64,000 nucleotides of DNA from Altererythrobacter sp. C41 (GCF_016803135.1 NZ_JAEVFE010000001.1:434001-498000), one strand, 5' to 3'. Shown: positions 23,861 through 34,403, numbered from the stretch's first letter. Numbers and translations are program-made. Notes: generated by a model from the letters alone, not told the origin.

Positions 23861-23992
23861 GGTTCAAGGAGCCTTCGTTGGAAGGGCGAGAGAAATCCCG
23901 CCCGCAATCGCGCGCCGCGCCTTAGCGGAGCGGCGGGGCGCGGGCAAGGTCGCTGGCGTATGGCGGGCGGCGCTGTTAGGAGCGGGCGCGTC

Positions 23993-24361
23993 ATGATGGG
24001 ACGCACGATCGCTCTTCTCGCCGCCGCGGGCCTCGCCTCGCTCGCTCTCGCCGCGCAGGCCGCGCCGGGCGGCAAGCTGGGGACGCTGCCCCACGGGACC
24101 TACGCCTGCTCGACGCCGGGCGACGCCATGGGCGCGCCGTGGAATGTGATTCCGGGCGGCGAGTTCACCATCGACACCGCCTCCACCTACCGGACCGAAA
24201 CCGGATCCGGCACCTACCTGCTGACCGACGACCGGCTGGTCTTCACCCGCGGCCCGCTCAAGGGCGAGCGCTTCGTCCGCACGGGCACGACGACGCTGCA
24301 GCGGACCGACAGCGAGGGCGTGCCCCGCCGCGTGCGCTGCGTTCGCGGACCGTCGCGCTAG
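23993..24361 (+). CDS. Secreted hypothetical protein
   Basis: This 122-aa protein starts with a typical signal peptide (MMGRTIALLAAAGLASLALAAQA, cleavage near 24) behind an AGGAG site. The mature part is a small Gly/Thr-rich, strand-rich domain with two cysteines (YACS and VRCVRG) that could form a disulfide. The family is not recognised. It is divergent from efp, and its stop overlaps that of the M23 peptidase gene within CTAG. Confidence 0.7.
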   Translation: MMGRTIALLAAAGLASLALAAQAAPGGKLGTLPHGTYACSTPGDAMGAPWNVIPGGEFTIDTASTYRTETGSGTYLLTDDRLVFTRGPLKGERFVRTGTTTLQRTDSEGVPRRVRCVRGPSR

Positions 24362-25041
24362 GGCGCCTTCGCCGTCAGCAGCGGATAGGGATTGACCGCG
24401 TTCGCCGGCTCCCACCAGTCGGCATCGGCCGTGGTGCGCAGGATCGCGAAATGGAGGTGCGGCGCGTCTTCGGGCGCGTTGCCGCTGCTGCCGACGGAAC
24501 CGAGGCGCTGCCCGCGCCGGATGCGCTGCCCTTCGCGCAGTCCCTCCGCATATTCGTCGAGATGGGCGTAGTAGTAGATCGTCTGCCCGTCGTTGGAGCG
24601 GACGTAGATCGTGTTGCCGCCGGCTTTCGAGCGGAACAGCTTCTCGATCCGTCCCGGCGTCGCGGCGATCACCGTCGTGCCGCGGGGCGCCATGATGTCG
24701 ATCGCCTCGTGCAGGCGCTGCGCATTCCCGCGCTCGTCGGTGAAGGTGTCGGTGAGGTCCTGCGCGCGCACGTTGAGCACGGGGATGACGAGCTCGCGCA
24801 GCTCGATCGCGTTGGGGGCGCCCGCGGCCGCGGCGTCGAGGGCTGTGGCCGGCCGCGCCGTGCCGTCTTCGCCCGGCGTGGGAGACGGGCTCGGCGCAGC
24901 GTCGGCCGGGCGGGTGGTGTCGCGCTGGTTTTCGCCGTCGGCCAGCTCGATCAGGCTGCCCCCCGCCACGATCCATACCGCCGAGGTGAGCGTGGCCGTG
25001 ACCACGACCGTCAGCATCCTGTCTACGAAGTTCAGCGCCAT
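24358..25041 (-). CDS. M23-family peptidoglycan endopeptidase, membrane-anchored
   Basis: This 227-aa protein has an N-terminal hydrophobic segment (MLTVVVTATLTSAVWIVAGG at about 9-28), a Pro/Ala-rich linker and a LytM/M23 domain. Zinc-site motifs are visible as RLHEAIDIMAPRGT (HxxxD) and HLHFAI (HxH). The GRIEKLFRSKAGGNTIYVRS and YYYAHLDEYAEGLREGQRI strands are typical of the fold. It probably cleaves peptide crosslinks in peptidoglycan. The ATG at 25041 shares its A with the stop of the L,D-transpeptidase gene (TGATG), so a crosslink-making and a crosslink-cutting enzyme appear translationally coupled. Confidence 0.88.
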   Translation of the reverse strand: MALNFVDRMLTVVVTATLTSAVWIVAGGSLIELADGENQRDTTRPADAAPSPSPTPGEDGTARPATALDAAAAGAPNAIELRELVIPVLNVRAQDLTDTFTDERGNAQRLHEAIDIMAPRGTTVIAATPGRIEKLFRSKAGGNTIYVRSNDGQTIYYYAHLDEYAEGLREGQRIRRGQRLGSVGSSGNAPEDAPHLHFAILRTTADADWWEPANAVNPYPLLTAKAP

Positions 25042-26228
25042 CAGGCCTCGAATAGCACTTTTGTGCTTCCCGTCACCATTTCCGCGAGCCGGGCCGCGTC
25101 CCAGTTGGTCAGGCGCACGCAGCCGTGGCTCTGCGTGCGGCCGATCATCTGCGGCTCGGGCGTGCCGTGGATGCCGTAGTGCTCCTTGGTGATATCGATC
25201 CAGACGACGCCGACCGGGCTGTTCGGCCCGGGCGGAATCTGCTGCTCCTCCTCGTGATCGGGCACGTCCCAGAACAGCGAGGGATCGTAGGCGAAGGGCG
25301 GGTTGAAGGCGACGCCGTTCACGCCCCACTCGCCGAGCGGGAGCGGGTCGTGCTCCGAGCCCGAGGTGACGGTGAACAGCGCCACCAGCTTGTCGTCGCC
25401 ATCGTAGGCCCGCAGCGTGCCCTTCGACTTGCTAACGACGATCCGCGCCACCTCCGGCTGCTCGCTGCCGACGCCCAGCATCTGCAGCGTGCGCTGCCAG
25501 TCGGGATCGTCGATCGCGCCCGGCACGATCCGGTCCGCGCCGACATTGGGGACGCGGATGAGCTGGCCTGCCCTGAACGCCGCCTGCGAGGGAGGCGTGT
25601 TGCCGGCGGCCGGCGGCGTCTCGCTGGCGGCCGAAGTGCCACCGGTTCCCGCTGCACCCGCAGGCTTGCCGCCCGGGTTGAGCGCCGCGAGCACTTCCGG
25701 GGTCGTATGGAACCGCTCGGCGAGCTTCTCCGCCAGCGATTCGTAGCCGAGCCGCTCCATCTCCGCCTGCTCGGCCGGGTCCTCGGGAACGGGCGCAAAG
25801 GCGAGCTTCCCCCAGGTTTCCGGGATACGCACCACCCGCGTCGCGGGAATATTGCGCCACTGCGCGAGCGCCTGCCGCGTCGGTTCGTCCAGTTCGCCGG
25901 TCGCCTCCAGCCCGTTCGCTTCCTGAAAGCCGCTGAGCGCGTTGCGCATGCTCATGCCCATGGCGCCGTCGACCACCCCGGGCCCGAAACCCTGTCGGTC
26001 GAGCACCACTTGCGCCTGCATCAGAGGGCGCTCCTCGCTGTCCGGGATCTCGGGCACGACGCGCTCGCCCTGTGCGGGATCGCGCGAGGCCATCGAATCA
26101 GCGAGGTTATCGTCTGCCGGTGCGGCGGGAGCAGCAGTCGCTTCGGTGTCAGCCCCCTCGCCGTCGGTGCCGTTCAATCCGCAGGCGGACAGGGCAAGCA
26201 GCGAAGCGGCGGCGAATGCATGGCGCAT
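25041..26228 (-). CDS. L,D-transpeptidase lipoprotein (YkuD) with peptidoglycan-binding domain
   Basis: This 395-aa protein has a lipobox (LLALSAC, Cys16), an acidic Ala-rich linker and a PG_binding_1-like domain (VVLDRQGFGPGVVDGAMGMSMRNALSGFQ at about 74-102). A LysM-like segment and another Pro/Gly linker follow, then a C-terminal YkuD domain with the catalytic SHGCVRLTNWDA motif and HGTPEP upstream. It forms 3-3 peptidoglycan crosslinks or attaches proteins to the wall, acting in the periplasm from a lipid anchor. It is the first gene of a two-gene unit with the M23 peptidase. Confidence 0.92.
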   Translation of the reverse strand: MRHAFAAASLLALSACGLNGTDGEGADTEATAAPAAPADDNLADSMASRDPAQGERVVPEIPDSEERPLMQAQVVLDRQGFGPGVVDGAMGMSMRNALSGFQEANGLEATGELDEPTRQALAQWRNIPATRVVRIPETWGKLAFAPVPEDPAEQAEMERLGYESLAEKLAERFHTTPEVLAALNPGGKPAGAAGTGGTSAASETPPAAGNTPPSQAAFRAGQLIRVPNVGADRIVPGAIDDPDWQRTLQMLGVGSEQPEVARIVVSKSKGTLRAYDGDDKLVALFTVTSGSEHDPLPLGEWGVNGVAFNPPFAYDPSLFWDVPDHEEEQQIPPGPNSPVGVVWIDITKEHYGIHGTPEPQMIGRTQSHGCVRLTNWDAARLAEMVTGSTKVLFEA

Positions 26229-26342
26229 GGAATTCTCCCGATTGCCGGGACGCGACCCGCCCCTCGCCTGAAGAACGCGCGATGTCGGGGATATTTCCTC
26301 GCCTGCTGCGCAAATGCCGGAAAAGTGAAGGAAACGGCGGCG

Positions 26343-26984
26343 TCAGCCCTCCGGCGCCGCAGCCGTGATCGCACGGTGGAAGGCGCGGACCGCCTCGGCC
26401 TCGTCGCCGCCCCACACCGCGTGGCTCACCGCGAGGAAGTCCGCGCCGGCGGTCACCAGAGGGCCGCAATTCTCCGGCGTGATCCCGCCGATCGCGACGC
26501 AGGGAATCTCGACCACCGCCTGCCACCAGGCGAGCAGTTCGAGATCGGGCCGATGCTCGCTCGCCTTGGTTTCGCTCGGGAAGAAGCTGCCGAAGGCGAC
26601 GTAGTCCGCCCCCGCCTCGCCCGCTTCCAGCGCCAGATGCTTCGAAGCATGACAGGTGACGCCGATCTGCGCCTCCCGCCCAAGCGCCTCGCGCGCTTCC
26701 TGCGGCGAGCCGTCGGACTGCCCGAGGTGGACGCCGTCCGCTCCGAGACGCTTGGCCAGCGCGATCGAATCGTTGACGATGAAGGCGCAGTCGCGCGCCG
26801 CGCAGATTTCCTGCAGCGGGGCGGCGAGCTGGGCTTCGTCGTGCTGGTCGAGGCCCTTCACCCGGAACTGGAACGCAGCGACCTCCCCCGCATCGAGCGC
26901 GCGCTCCAGACGGTCCGGGAAGCTGCCGCCGACGTCCTGAGGCGAGATGAGGTAGAGGTGGGTGGTGTGAGGCGTATCGGTCAT
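26343..26984 (-). CDS. thiE: Thiamine-phosphate synthase
   Basis: ThiE joins the thiazole and HMP-pyrophosphate moieties into thiamine phosphate. The 213-aa protein shows the TIM-barrel motifs VAAFQFRVKG, DCAFIVNDSIALAKRLGADGVHLGQSD (VNDxxxLA...GVHLGQ) and VAIGGITPENC. The usual pyrophosphate-contacting QLR/QYR is QFR here. I prefer the ATG at 26984 over an upstream in-frame ATG at 27020, which gives a poorly conserved extension. No TPP riboswitch-like THI box is evident in the upstream 90 bp, and no other thi gene is adjacent. Confidence 0.9.
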   Translation of the reverse strand: MTDTPHTTHLYLISPQDVGGSFPDRLERALDAGEVAAFQFRVKGLDQHDEAQLAAPLQEICAARDCAFIVNDSIALAKRLGADGVHLGQSDGSPQEAREALGREAQIGVTCHASKHLALEAGEAGADYVAFGSFFPSETKASEHRPDLELLAWWQAVVEIPCVAIGGITPENCGPLVTAGADFLAVSHAVWGGDEAEAVRAFHRAITAAAPEG

Positions 26985-27074
26985 TGCGCGGTAGGTAGTG
27001 CGGCCGAGGGGATTCGTCACGCGCTCGTCACACGTTCAGGGCCCGGAAAGCGGCCTTGCGCGTTTATTGCGCCC

Positions 27075-27470
27075 ATGAACCGCGCCCTCGCCTTGGTCAG
27101 CCTTGCCCCGCTCTCGCTCGCCGCCTGCATGGTGGTCCCCGACGCGCCGAACGTGGAGCGGACGCCCATGCCCGCGGGCTACGCAGTGCCGATCGGTCAG
27201 CCGGTTCAGGTCGGCGACCTCGTGGTGACGCCCAAAGGCGTCGTGGAAGACAGCCGCTGCCCCGAGAACGCCCGCTGCGTCTGGGCCGGACGGCTGATCG
27301 TGAAGACGCAGGTCGACGGCGCCGGCTGGCGCGACACGACCGACATCACGCTGGGCGAGACGTACGGCACCCACGGCCGCGTGATCGCGCTGGTCTCGGG
27401 CATTCCCGAGAAGAAGGCCGATCGGGAGACCCGGCCGGAGGAGTACCGGTTTGTGTACGAGGCGCGGTAA
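27075..27470 (+). CDS. Hypothetical lipoprotein
   Basis: This 131-aa protein starts with a lipoprotein signal (LALVSLAPLSLAAC, Cys18). The mature domain holds two further cysteines in CPENARCVWAGRLIV, a signature seen in small secreted proteins of this lineage, followed by strand-rich sequence (TQVDGAGWRDTTDITLGET). The function is unknown. It is divergent from thiE. A family A repeat starts 4 bp past its stop. Confidence 0.75.
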   Translation: MNRALALVSLAPLSLAACMVVPDAPNVERTPMPAGYAVPIGQPVQVGDLVVTPKGVVEDSRCPENARCVWAGRLIVKTQVDGAGWRDTTDITLGETYGTHGRVIALVSGIPEKKADRETRPEEYRFVYEAR

Positions 27471-27474
27471 CGCC

Positions 27475-27629
27475 GATCCTCCCCATTTTGCGAAGCCAAA
27501 TGGGGAGGTGGCAGACGCCAAAGGCGTCTGACGGAGGGGCATTGTTGCGCAATACCCCTCCACCACGAGCCGCTTTGCGTCTCGCGGTCCCCCTCCCCAT
27601 TTGCGCCTTCGGCGAAAACGGGGAGGATC
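27475..27629. repeat. Dispersed palindromic repeat, family A (complete two-hairpin copy)
   Basis: The left hairpin is CCTCCCCATTT...AAATGGGGAGG, identical in stem to the copy at 21910. The right hairpin is CCTCCCCATTT...AAACGGGGAGG with a CTTCGGCG loop. The core carries CAGACGCC/GGCGTCTG, a third inverted repeat. The element fills the whole gap between the lipoprotein stop (27470) and the aldolase stop (27630-27632) and could end transcription from both sides. Confidence 0.85.
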
Positions 27630-28517
27630 TTACATGATCGAAGCCGCGTGGATGCGGTCGATCGCCGCTCCTAGCGTCGCGTCGAATTCCTCGTCGCTCT
27701 GGCCGGCGCGCAGGTCCTGCAGCAGGCCGCGGCTGAAGCTCGCAATCATGCCCGGGTTCTTCGACAGCTCGGCGCAGGCTTCCTCGGTGCTGTAGCCGCC
27801 CGAGAGCGCGACCACGCGCAGCACGGCCGGGTGTTCGATCGCAGGACGATAGAGGCCCGCCTCGGCCGGGATCGACAGCTTGAGCATGACCTGCTGCCCT
27901 TCGGGAAGCGCGTCGAGCCCTTCCATGATCGCTTCGAGCAGGACCTTCTCGCCTTCCGCGCGATCGGGCGACTTGATGTCGTATTCCGGCTCCAGGATCG
28001 GCATCAGGCCCATCGCCAGGATGCGCGCACCCTCGGCGAACTGCTGATGGACGACCGCCTTGATACCGGCAGTGTCGTTCGCCTTGATGACCGAGCGCAT
28101 CTTGGTGCCGAACACGCCCTTGTCCCGCGCACGGGCGAGCAGGCTTTCCAGATCGGGCATCGGCTTCATGAACTGGACGCCGTTCGCCTCGTCCTCCAGC
28201 CCCTTGTCGACCTTGAGGAAGGGAACGATGCCGCGCTCCTTCAGGCGATCGGGCACGGGCTTGCCACCGCTCGTGCCGTCCATGGTCTTTTCGAACAGGA
28301 TCGCGCCGAGAACCTTGCCATTGCCGAAGCAGGGGCTCTCGATGATGCGGCTGCGCATCTCGTGGATCAGCGCGAACATCTCGTCGTCGCCGTTCCAAGC
28401 GCCTTCCTCGATGCCGTAACCGCGCAGCGCCTTCGGGGTGGAACCTCCCGACTGGTCGAGCGCGGCGATGAAGCCCTGGCCCGTTGCGATGCGATCGGTC
28501 ATTTCCTGCTGATTCAT
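27630..28517 (-). CDS. Fructose-bisphosphate aldolase, class I
   Basis: This 295-aa enzyme of the short bacterial class I aldolase family forms a Schiff base with fructose-1,6-bisphosphate, giving dihydroxyacetone phosphate and glyceraldehyde-3-phosphate. Features are the N-terminal GQGFIAALDQSGGSTPKAL substrate segment, PFLKVDKGL, LEPEYDI and the Schiff-base lysine region VMLKLSIP, with LSGGYSTEEA near the end. The ATG at 28517 follows GGGG; Met6 (28502) is an alternative. It lies 73 bp behind the thioesterase gene on the same strand, so it may be the last gene of the tkt-gap-pgk unit. Confidence 0.93.
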   Translation of the reverse strand: MNQQEMTDRIATGQGFIAALDQSGGSTPKALRGYGIEEGAWNGDDEMFALIHEMRSRIIESPCFGNGKVLGAILFEKTMDGTSGGKPVPDRLKERGIVPFLKVDKGLEDEANGVQFMKPMPDLESLLARARDKGVFGTKMRSVIKANDTAGIKAVVHQQFAEGARILAMGLMPILEPEYDIKSPDRAEGEKVLLEAIMEGLDALPEGQQVMLKLSIPAEAGLYRPAIEHPAVLRVVALSGGYSTEEACAELSKNPGMIASFSRGLLQDLRAGQSDEEFDATLGAAIDRIHAASIM

Positions 28518-28590
28518 CGTCTACCCCTTGGCTTATGCATTCGTATGCGCGCGAGCCCTTAGCCAGCACCCGCCGCGCCCGCAACCGGGT

Positions 28591-29052
28591 TCAGGTGCGC
28601 GTGCCGGAAACCTTGCGGATGATCCCGTCGAAGCGCAACACGGGCTGGCCATCGGCGGTGACAATGCCCTGTACGAACACGGTCTTGCCGCCTGCGCGCA
28701 CGACTTCTCCGCGTGCCTCGATCAATTGGCCCACGCGTGCGGGATCGAGGAAATCGCCCGTCAGGTGGAGCGTGACGCCGCGGCTGTCGCCCATCGCCTT
28801 GCGGGCGATGGTGAAGATTGCCGAATCGGCGAACGTCATCAGACATCCGCCGTGCATGAAGCCGGCGCCGTTCATGTGCCGCTGTTCAGCGCGGAAGGCG
28901 GAGACGAACGAGCCGTCCTCCAGCTCCTTGTCGTAAAACGGGCCTGCGCGCTCCTCGAACGGATCGTCGATCCATCGGGACCACCCGGCCCATTCACCTT
29001 CGGTGATCAGGGTGAGCCCGCTTCCCTCGCTGACCGCCGATGCCTCGCTCAT
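28591..29052 (-). CDS. PaaI-family hotdog thioesterase
   Basis: This 153-aa hotdog-fold protein has the PaaI/YbgC-like active-site segment [20 protein letters not shown] followed by the [24 protein letters not shown] strand region. Such enzymes hydrolyse acyl-CoA thioesters; which acyl group is not readable. The ATG at 29052 overlaps the pgk stop as ATGA, so it is translationally coupled to a glycolytic gene, an unexpected partner. I chose this start over upstream in-frame codons because those lie inside pgk. Confidence 0.88.
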   Translation of the reverse strand: MSEASAVSEGSGLTLITEGEWAGWSRWIDDPFEERAGPFYDKELEDGSFVSAFRAEQRHMNGAGFMHGGCLMTFADSAIFTIARKAMGDSRGVTLHLTGDFLDPARVGQLIEARGEVVRAGGKTVFVQGIVTADGQPVLRFDGIIRKVSGTRT

Positions 29053-30248
29053 GCCGAGAGCGCCGCGACGCCCGGCAGTTCCTTGCCTTCCATCCATTCG
29101 AGGAAAGCGCCGCCGGCGGTTGAAACGTAGGTGAAATCCTTCGCCACGCCAGCATGATTGAGCGCCGCGACGGTATCGCCGCCGCCGGCCACGGAGGTGA
29201 GCGAGCCGTCCTGCGTCAGCGCCGCCGCGGTGCGGGCCAGCGCGACGGTGGCGGTGTCGAACGGTTCCGTCTCGAACGCGCCGAGGGGGCCATTCCACAC
29301 CAGCGTGCGGCAGGTCTTGAGCACGTCGGCCAATGCCTCGGTCGCCTGGGGGCCGATGTCGAGAATCATCTCGTCGGCGGCGACCTCGTGCACGTTGCAG
29401 GTGCGCAGGCTCGGCGGATTGGCGGCGAATTCCTTCGCCACCACGACGTCATAGGGCAGATGCACGGTGCAGCCCGCGTGGTCGGCCTTGTCCATGATAG
29501 CGTTGGCGGTCGCGGTCAGGTCGTGCTCGCACAGCGACTTGCCGACATCGACCCCGCGCGCGGCGAGGAACGTGTTGGCCATGCCGCCGCCAATGATCAG
29601 GTGCTGCACGCGCCCGACGAGGTTTTCGAGCACGGCGAGCTTGGTCGAGACCTTCGCGCCGCCGACCACCGCCGCAACGGGCGGCTCGGGATTGCCGAGC
29701 GCCTTGTCGAGCGCGGTCAGCTCCTTCTCCATCGCGCGTCCGGCATAGGCGGGCAGCAGGTGCGCCAGCCCCTCGGTGCTGGCATGCGCGCGGTGCGCGG
29801 CGGAAAAGGCGTCGTTGACGTAGAAGTCTGCGTTCGCGGCGATGCCCTTCGCGAACTCGGGATCGTTCGCTTCCTCGCCCGGCCAGAAGCGGACGTTGTC
29901 GAGCAGGCCGATGTCGCCGTTGCGCAGGATCGAGATCGACTGTTCGACCACCGGACCCGCTACCTCGGAAATGAACATGATCTCGCGCCCGAGCACGCGC
30001 GACACGTCGCCCTGGACGTAGCTCGTGCTCATCGTCGAATGACGCTGGCCCTTGGGCCGGCCGAAGTGAGCCAGCAGCAGCACCTTGGCGCCCGCGTCCG
30101 CCAGTTCGAGGATCGTCGGCATGCTCGCCTCGACGCGGGTGACGTCGGTCGCCGAGCCGCCCTTCATCGGCAGGTTGAGGTCAACGCGCACGAGCGCGAC
30201 TTTGCCGGTTACGTCGCCGAGATCGTCGAGGGTCTTGAACTTGGGCAT
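29049..30248 (-). CDS. pgk: Phosphoglycerate kinase
   Basis: Pgk makes ATP and 3-phosphoglycerate from 1,3-bisphosphoglycerate. The 399-aa protein has the substrate loops [22 protein letters not shown] and [16 protein letters not shown], the NADFY...AMEKEL region and the ATP-site [12 protein letters not shown] near the C-terminus. The ATG at 30248 has AGGAG with 6-nt spacing. The ATG two codons upstream would have none. Between pgk and gap lies a palindromic repeat that ends just before this ribosome binding site. Confidence 0.96.
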   Translation of the reverse strand: MPKFKTLDDLGDVTGKVALVRVDLNLPMKGGSATDVTRVEASMPTILELADAGAKVLLLAHFGRPKGQRHSTMSTSYVQGDVSRVLGREIMFISEVAGPVVEQSISILRNGDIGLLDNVRFWPGEEANDPEFAKGIAANADFYVNDAFSAAHRAHASTEGLAHLLPAYAGRAMEKELTALDKALGNPEPPVAAVVGGAKVSTKLAVLENLVGRVQHLIIGGGMANTFLAARGVDVGKSLCEHDLTATANAIMDKADHAGCTVHLPYDVVVAKEFAANPPSLRTCNVHEVAADEMILDIGPQATEALADVLKTCRTLVWNGPLGAFETEPFDTATVALARTAAALTQDGSLTSVAGGGDTVAALNHAGVAKDFTYVSTAGGAFLEWMEGKELPGVAALSA

Positions 30249-30263
30249 TTGCATCTCCTGCCG

Positions 30264-30384
30264 CCCTCCCGCGGACGGGAGGGATCGGGGTGGGCGTGGG
30301 CCCGCCAAAGGACCCATCCCGCTGCAACTAGCGACCGCTTCGCGCCCGCAAGTCTCGCCCCCCTCCCGCACGCGGAAGGGGGGA
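30264..30384. repeat. Palindromic repeat element, family D, between gap and pgk
   Basis: Two hairpins frame the element: CCCTCCCGC...GGGAGGG at 30264-30283 and CCCCCTCCCGC...GAAGGGGGG at about 30358-30383. The outer stems are related to each other in inverted order. The element begins 5 bp past the gap stop and ends about 5 bp before the pgk ribosome binding site, inside an otherwise tight operon. It may alter the gap:pgk mRNA ratio. Confidence 0.7.
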
Positions 30385-30389
30385 AGCCG

Positions 30390-31397
30390 TCAAAGCAGCC
30401 CCGCCATCACCCCGGCGGTGTCGATCATGCGGTTGGAGAAGCCCCACTCGTTGTCGTACCAGCTCACCACGCGGGCGAGCTTGCCTTCGAGCACGGCGGT
30501 CTCGAGGCTGTCGACAGTCGAGCTTGCCGGATAGTGGTTGAAGTCGCTCGAGACGAGCGGCTGGTCGGCGTAGTCGAGCACGCCCTTCATCGCGCCTTCC
30601 GACGCGGCCTTGAGCGCGGCGTTGAGCTCCTCCGCGCTGGTGTCGCGGCCGGGCGTGAAGACGAGGTCGATCAGGCTGACGTTCGGCGTCGGCACGCGGA
30701 CCGAGGAACCGTCGAGCTTGCCCTTGAGCTCAGGGAGGACAAGCCCGACCGCGCGCGCGGCGCCGGTGGTGGTCGGGATCATGTTCTGCGCGCCGGCGCG
30801 GGCGCGGCGCAGATCGTTGTGGATCTGGTCGAGCATGCGCTGGTCGTTGGTGTAGCTGTGGATCGTGGTCATGAAGCCGCGCTCGATGCCGACGGCCTCG
30901 TGCAGCACCTTGGCGACCGGCGCGAGGCAGTTGGTGGTGCAGCTCGCGTTGGAGACGATCACGTCGTCCGCGGTCAGCGTGTCCTGGTTGACCCCGAACA
31001 CGATGGTCTTGGACACGCCCGTCGCCGGGGCGGAGATCAGGACGCGCTTGGCACCTGCGTCGAGATGCGGCCGGCTCGCTTCGTCCGACTGGAAGAAGCC
31101 GGTGCATTCGAGCACGATGTCGATGCCGTTCGCCTTGTGCGGCAGCTTGCCCGGCTCGCGCTCGGCGGTGACGTGGATGCGCTTGCCGTTGACGACCAGG
31201 TCGTTGCCGTCGGTCTCGACCTTGCCGGGGAAGCGGCCGTGCGTGCTGTCGAAACCGAACAGCAGCGCGTTGGACTTCGTGTCGGCGAGATCGTTGATCG
31301 AGACGAGTTCGAGATCATGGTCATCGCGCTCCAGAATGGCGCGCGCCACGAGCCGCCCGATACGTCCGAAACCGTTGATCGCAACCTTGGTCGCCAT
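30390..31397 (-). CDS. gap: Glyceraldehyde-3-phosphate dehydrogenase, type I
   Basis: This 335-aa enzyme starts with the Rossmann motif [15 protein letters not shown]. The catalytic site is [12 protein letters not shown] with the nucleophilic Cys153. [28 protein letters not shown]-type and [12 protein letters not shown] segments are present (here [14 protein letters not shown]). The Asp of SINDLAD fits NAD specificity. The gene lies 14 bp after tkt and before pgk on the same strand, in a classic sugar-phosphate operon. Confidence 0.97.
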   Translation of the reverse strand: MATKVAINGFGRIGRLVARAILERDDHDLELVSINDLADTKSNALLFGFDSTHGRFPGKVETDGNDLVVNGKRIHVTAEREPGKLPHKANGIDIVLECTGFFQSDEASRPHLDAGAKRVLISAPATGVSKTIVFGVNQDTLTADDVIVSNASCTTNCLAPVAKVLHEAVGIERGFMTTIHSYTNDQRMLDQIHNDLRRARAGAQNMIPTTTGAARAVGLVLPELKGKLDGSSVRVPTPNVSLIDLVFTPGRDTSAEELNAALKAASEGAMKGVLDYADQPLVSSDFNHYPASSTVDSLETAVLEGKLARVVSWYDNEWGFSNRMIDTAGVMAGLL

Positions 31398-31411
31398 ATG
31401 AAGAGCTCCTG

Positions 31412-33385
<1,974 letters not shown>

Positions 33386-33576
33386 GCGGGGCAGGCTCCT
33401 GGAGGACGTGGGGTAATGCGCGTGCCCGGTCGATTCGGGCGCGCGAAGCCTTTGCGGACGCGCAGGCGCAGGTCAACAGGGCGCAGCGGCACGTCCCCGG
33501 CCGCCGAACCCGCGCAAGTTATCAACAGGTGACGGCAAGGCTTTGCGCGGTCACACATTTGCGATAGTTTGGACTC

Positions 33577-33771
33577 ATGGATGGCGAGCGTATCGAACGC
33601 GCCGTGCAGCGCATCGAGGCTGCACTCGGCCGGATCGCCAAGGCGGCGGACGACTATCAACCGGCCCCGCCCTCGGTCTCCGGTCTGGTGGTCGAGCACG
33701 AGCGGCTGCGCGAAGCGACCTCCGGCGCTCTCAAGGAACTGGACGCGCTGATCGAGAGACTGGAGCGATGA
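33577..33771 (+). CDS. Small coiled-coil protein upstream of zapA
   Basis: This 64-aa protein is entirely charged and helical (MDGERIERAVQRIEAALGRIAKAADDY, then HERLREATSGALKELDALIERLER). It has heptad-like Leu/Ile/Ala spacing, predicting a short coiled coil. Its stop overlaps the zapA ATG as ATGA, so the two are translationally coupled. A role as a partner in the division-ring machinery is plausible only from this coupling. I do not have a family name for it. Confidence 0.75.
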   Translation: MDGERIERAVQRIEAALGRIAKAADDYQPAPPSVSGLVVEHERLREATSGALKELDALIERLER

Positions 33772-34253
33772 GCGAGGTCAGGCTCATCGTCGGCGGCCGC
33801 GAATACACGGTCGGCTGCGCTCCCGGTGAGGAGGCGCACATCACGCGCTTGGGCGAAACCATCGACGCCAAGCTGCAGCAGCTCGGCAGCAATCTCACGG
33901 CGCGCGATGCGCAGAATCTGCTCTTCGCCGCGCTCCTTCTCGCAGACGAGCTCGACGAACAGCGCCGCACCGCACCCGAAGCGGGGGAAGTGCGCCAGGC
34001 GATTGCCGAGCGCGAGGATGAGATCGAGCGCCTCCGCGCCGCGCATCAGGACGCCGAAGTGGACGCCGCCGCCGCCCGCACCGAGGTCGAAACGCTGCGT
34101 CGGGAGCTCAATGAATTGAAGGCTGCCGGCTCGGCAACGTCCCCTGCCGCCGACCTGTTCCGCGATCCGGATCTCGCCCCCGCTCTCGAACGATTCGCCG
34201 ACTTGCTCGAGAAATGCGCCGAGAAGCTTGAGAGCAAGGCGGCGGCATCCTAG
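33768..34253 (+). CDS. zapA: Cell division protein ZapA
   Basis: ZapA binds and bundles FtsZ filaments at the division site. The N-terminal globular domain is visible as VRLIVGGREYTVGCAPGEEAHITRLGETIDAKLQQL, followed by the DAQNLLFAALLLADEL helix. A long coiled coil makes up the rest. At 161 aa it is longer than the roughly 110-aa enterobacterial protein because of an extended Glu/Ala-rich coil and a short acidic tail. The order zapA-6S RNA-5-FTHF cyclo-ligase downstream is a widely conserved proteobacterial arrangement. Confidence 0.9.
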   Translation: MSEVRLIVGGREYTVGCAPGEEAHITRLGETIDAKLQQLGSNLTARDAQNLLFAALLLADELDEQRRTAPEAGEVRQAIAEREDEIERLRAAHQDAEVDAAAARTEVETLRRELNELKAAGSATSPAADLFRDPDLAPALERFADLLEKCAEKLESKAAAS

Positions 34254-34293
34254 ATAGGAAGCGGCGGGACTGCCCGGCACGAGCCGCTAGAAT

Positions 34294-34403
34294 ATCCCTG
34301 AGGCTATAAGCAATCCAACGGGAGCTGTCCCTGCCTTGGTCTACTGGTTCGTCCAGGGGGCCCGGGCATACGGCGCCCACCTGACGTTTAGGCGTCAGAG
34401 GAT
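34294..34403 (+). ncRNA. ssrS: 6S RNA (SsrS), RNA polymerase regulator
   Basis: This stretch lies exactly where proteobacterial 6S RNA is encoded, between zapA and the 5-formyl-THF cyclo-ligase gene. Its ends can form a broken closing stem (ATCC...TGA at 34294-34301 with TCA...GGAT at 34395-34403). The interior is mostly self-complementary and GC-rich around a central unpaired region. CTGACG-TTTAGG-CGTCAG (34381-34398) is a perfect alternative hairpin that competes with the closing stem, like a release hairpin. 6S RNA mimics an open promoter and inhibits sigma-70 RNA polymerase in stationary phase. The ends are approximate. Confidence 0.72.

Noticed and set aside
26985-27074. TPP riboswitch upstream of thiE
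   Set aside because: No THI-box core motif is visible in the upstream 90 bp, and the spacing is too short for the full aptamer.
27001-27074. EcfG promoter before the lipoprotein gene at 27075
   Set aside because: GGAAA and CGTT are present, but the spacing is only about 11 nt, well below the 16-17 nt required.
33519-33527. DnaA box-like TTATCAACA between tkt and the small gene before zapA
   Set aside because: A single one-mismatch site without clustering or an AT-rich unwinding region; not an origin.
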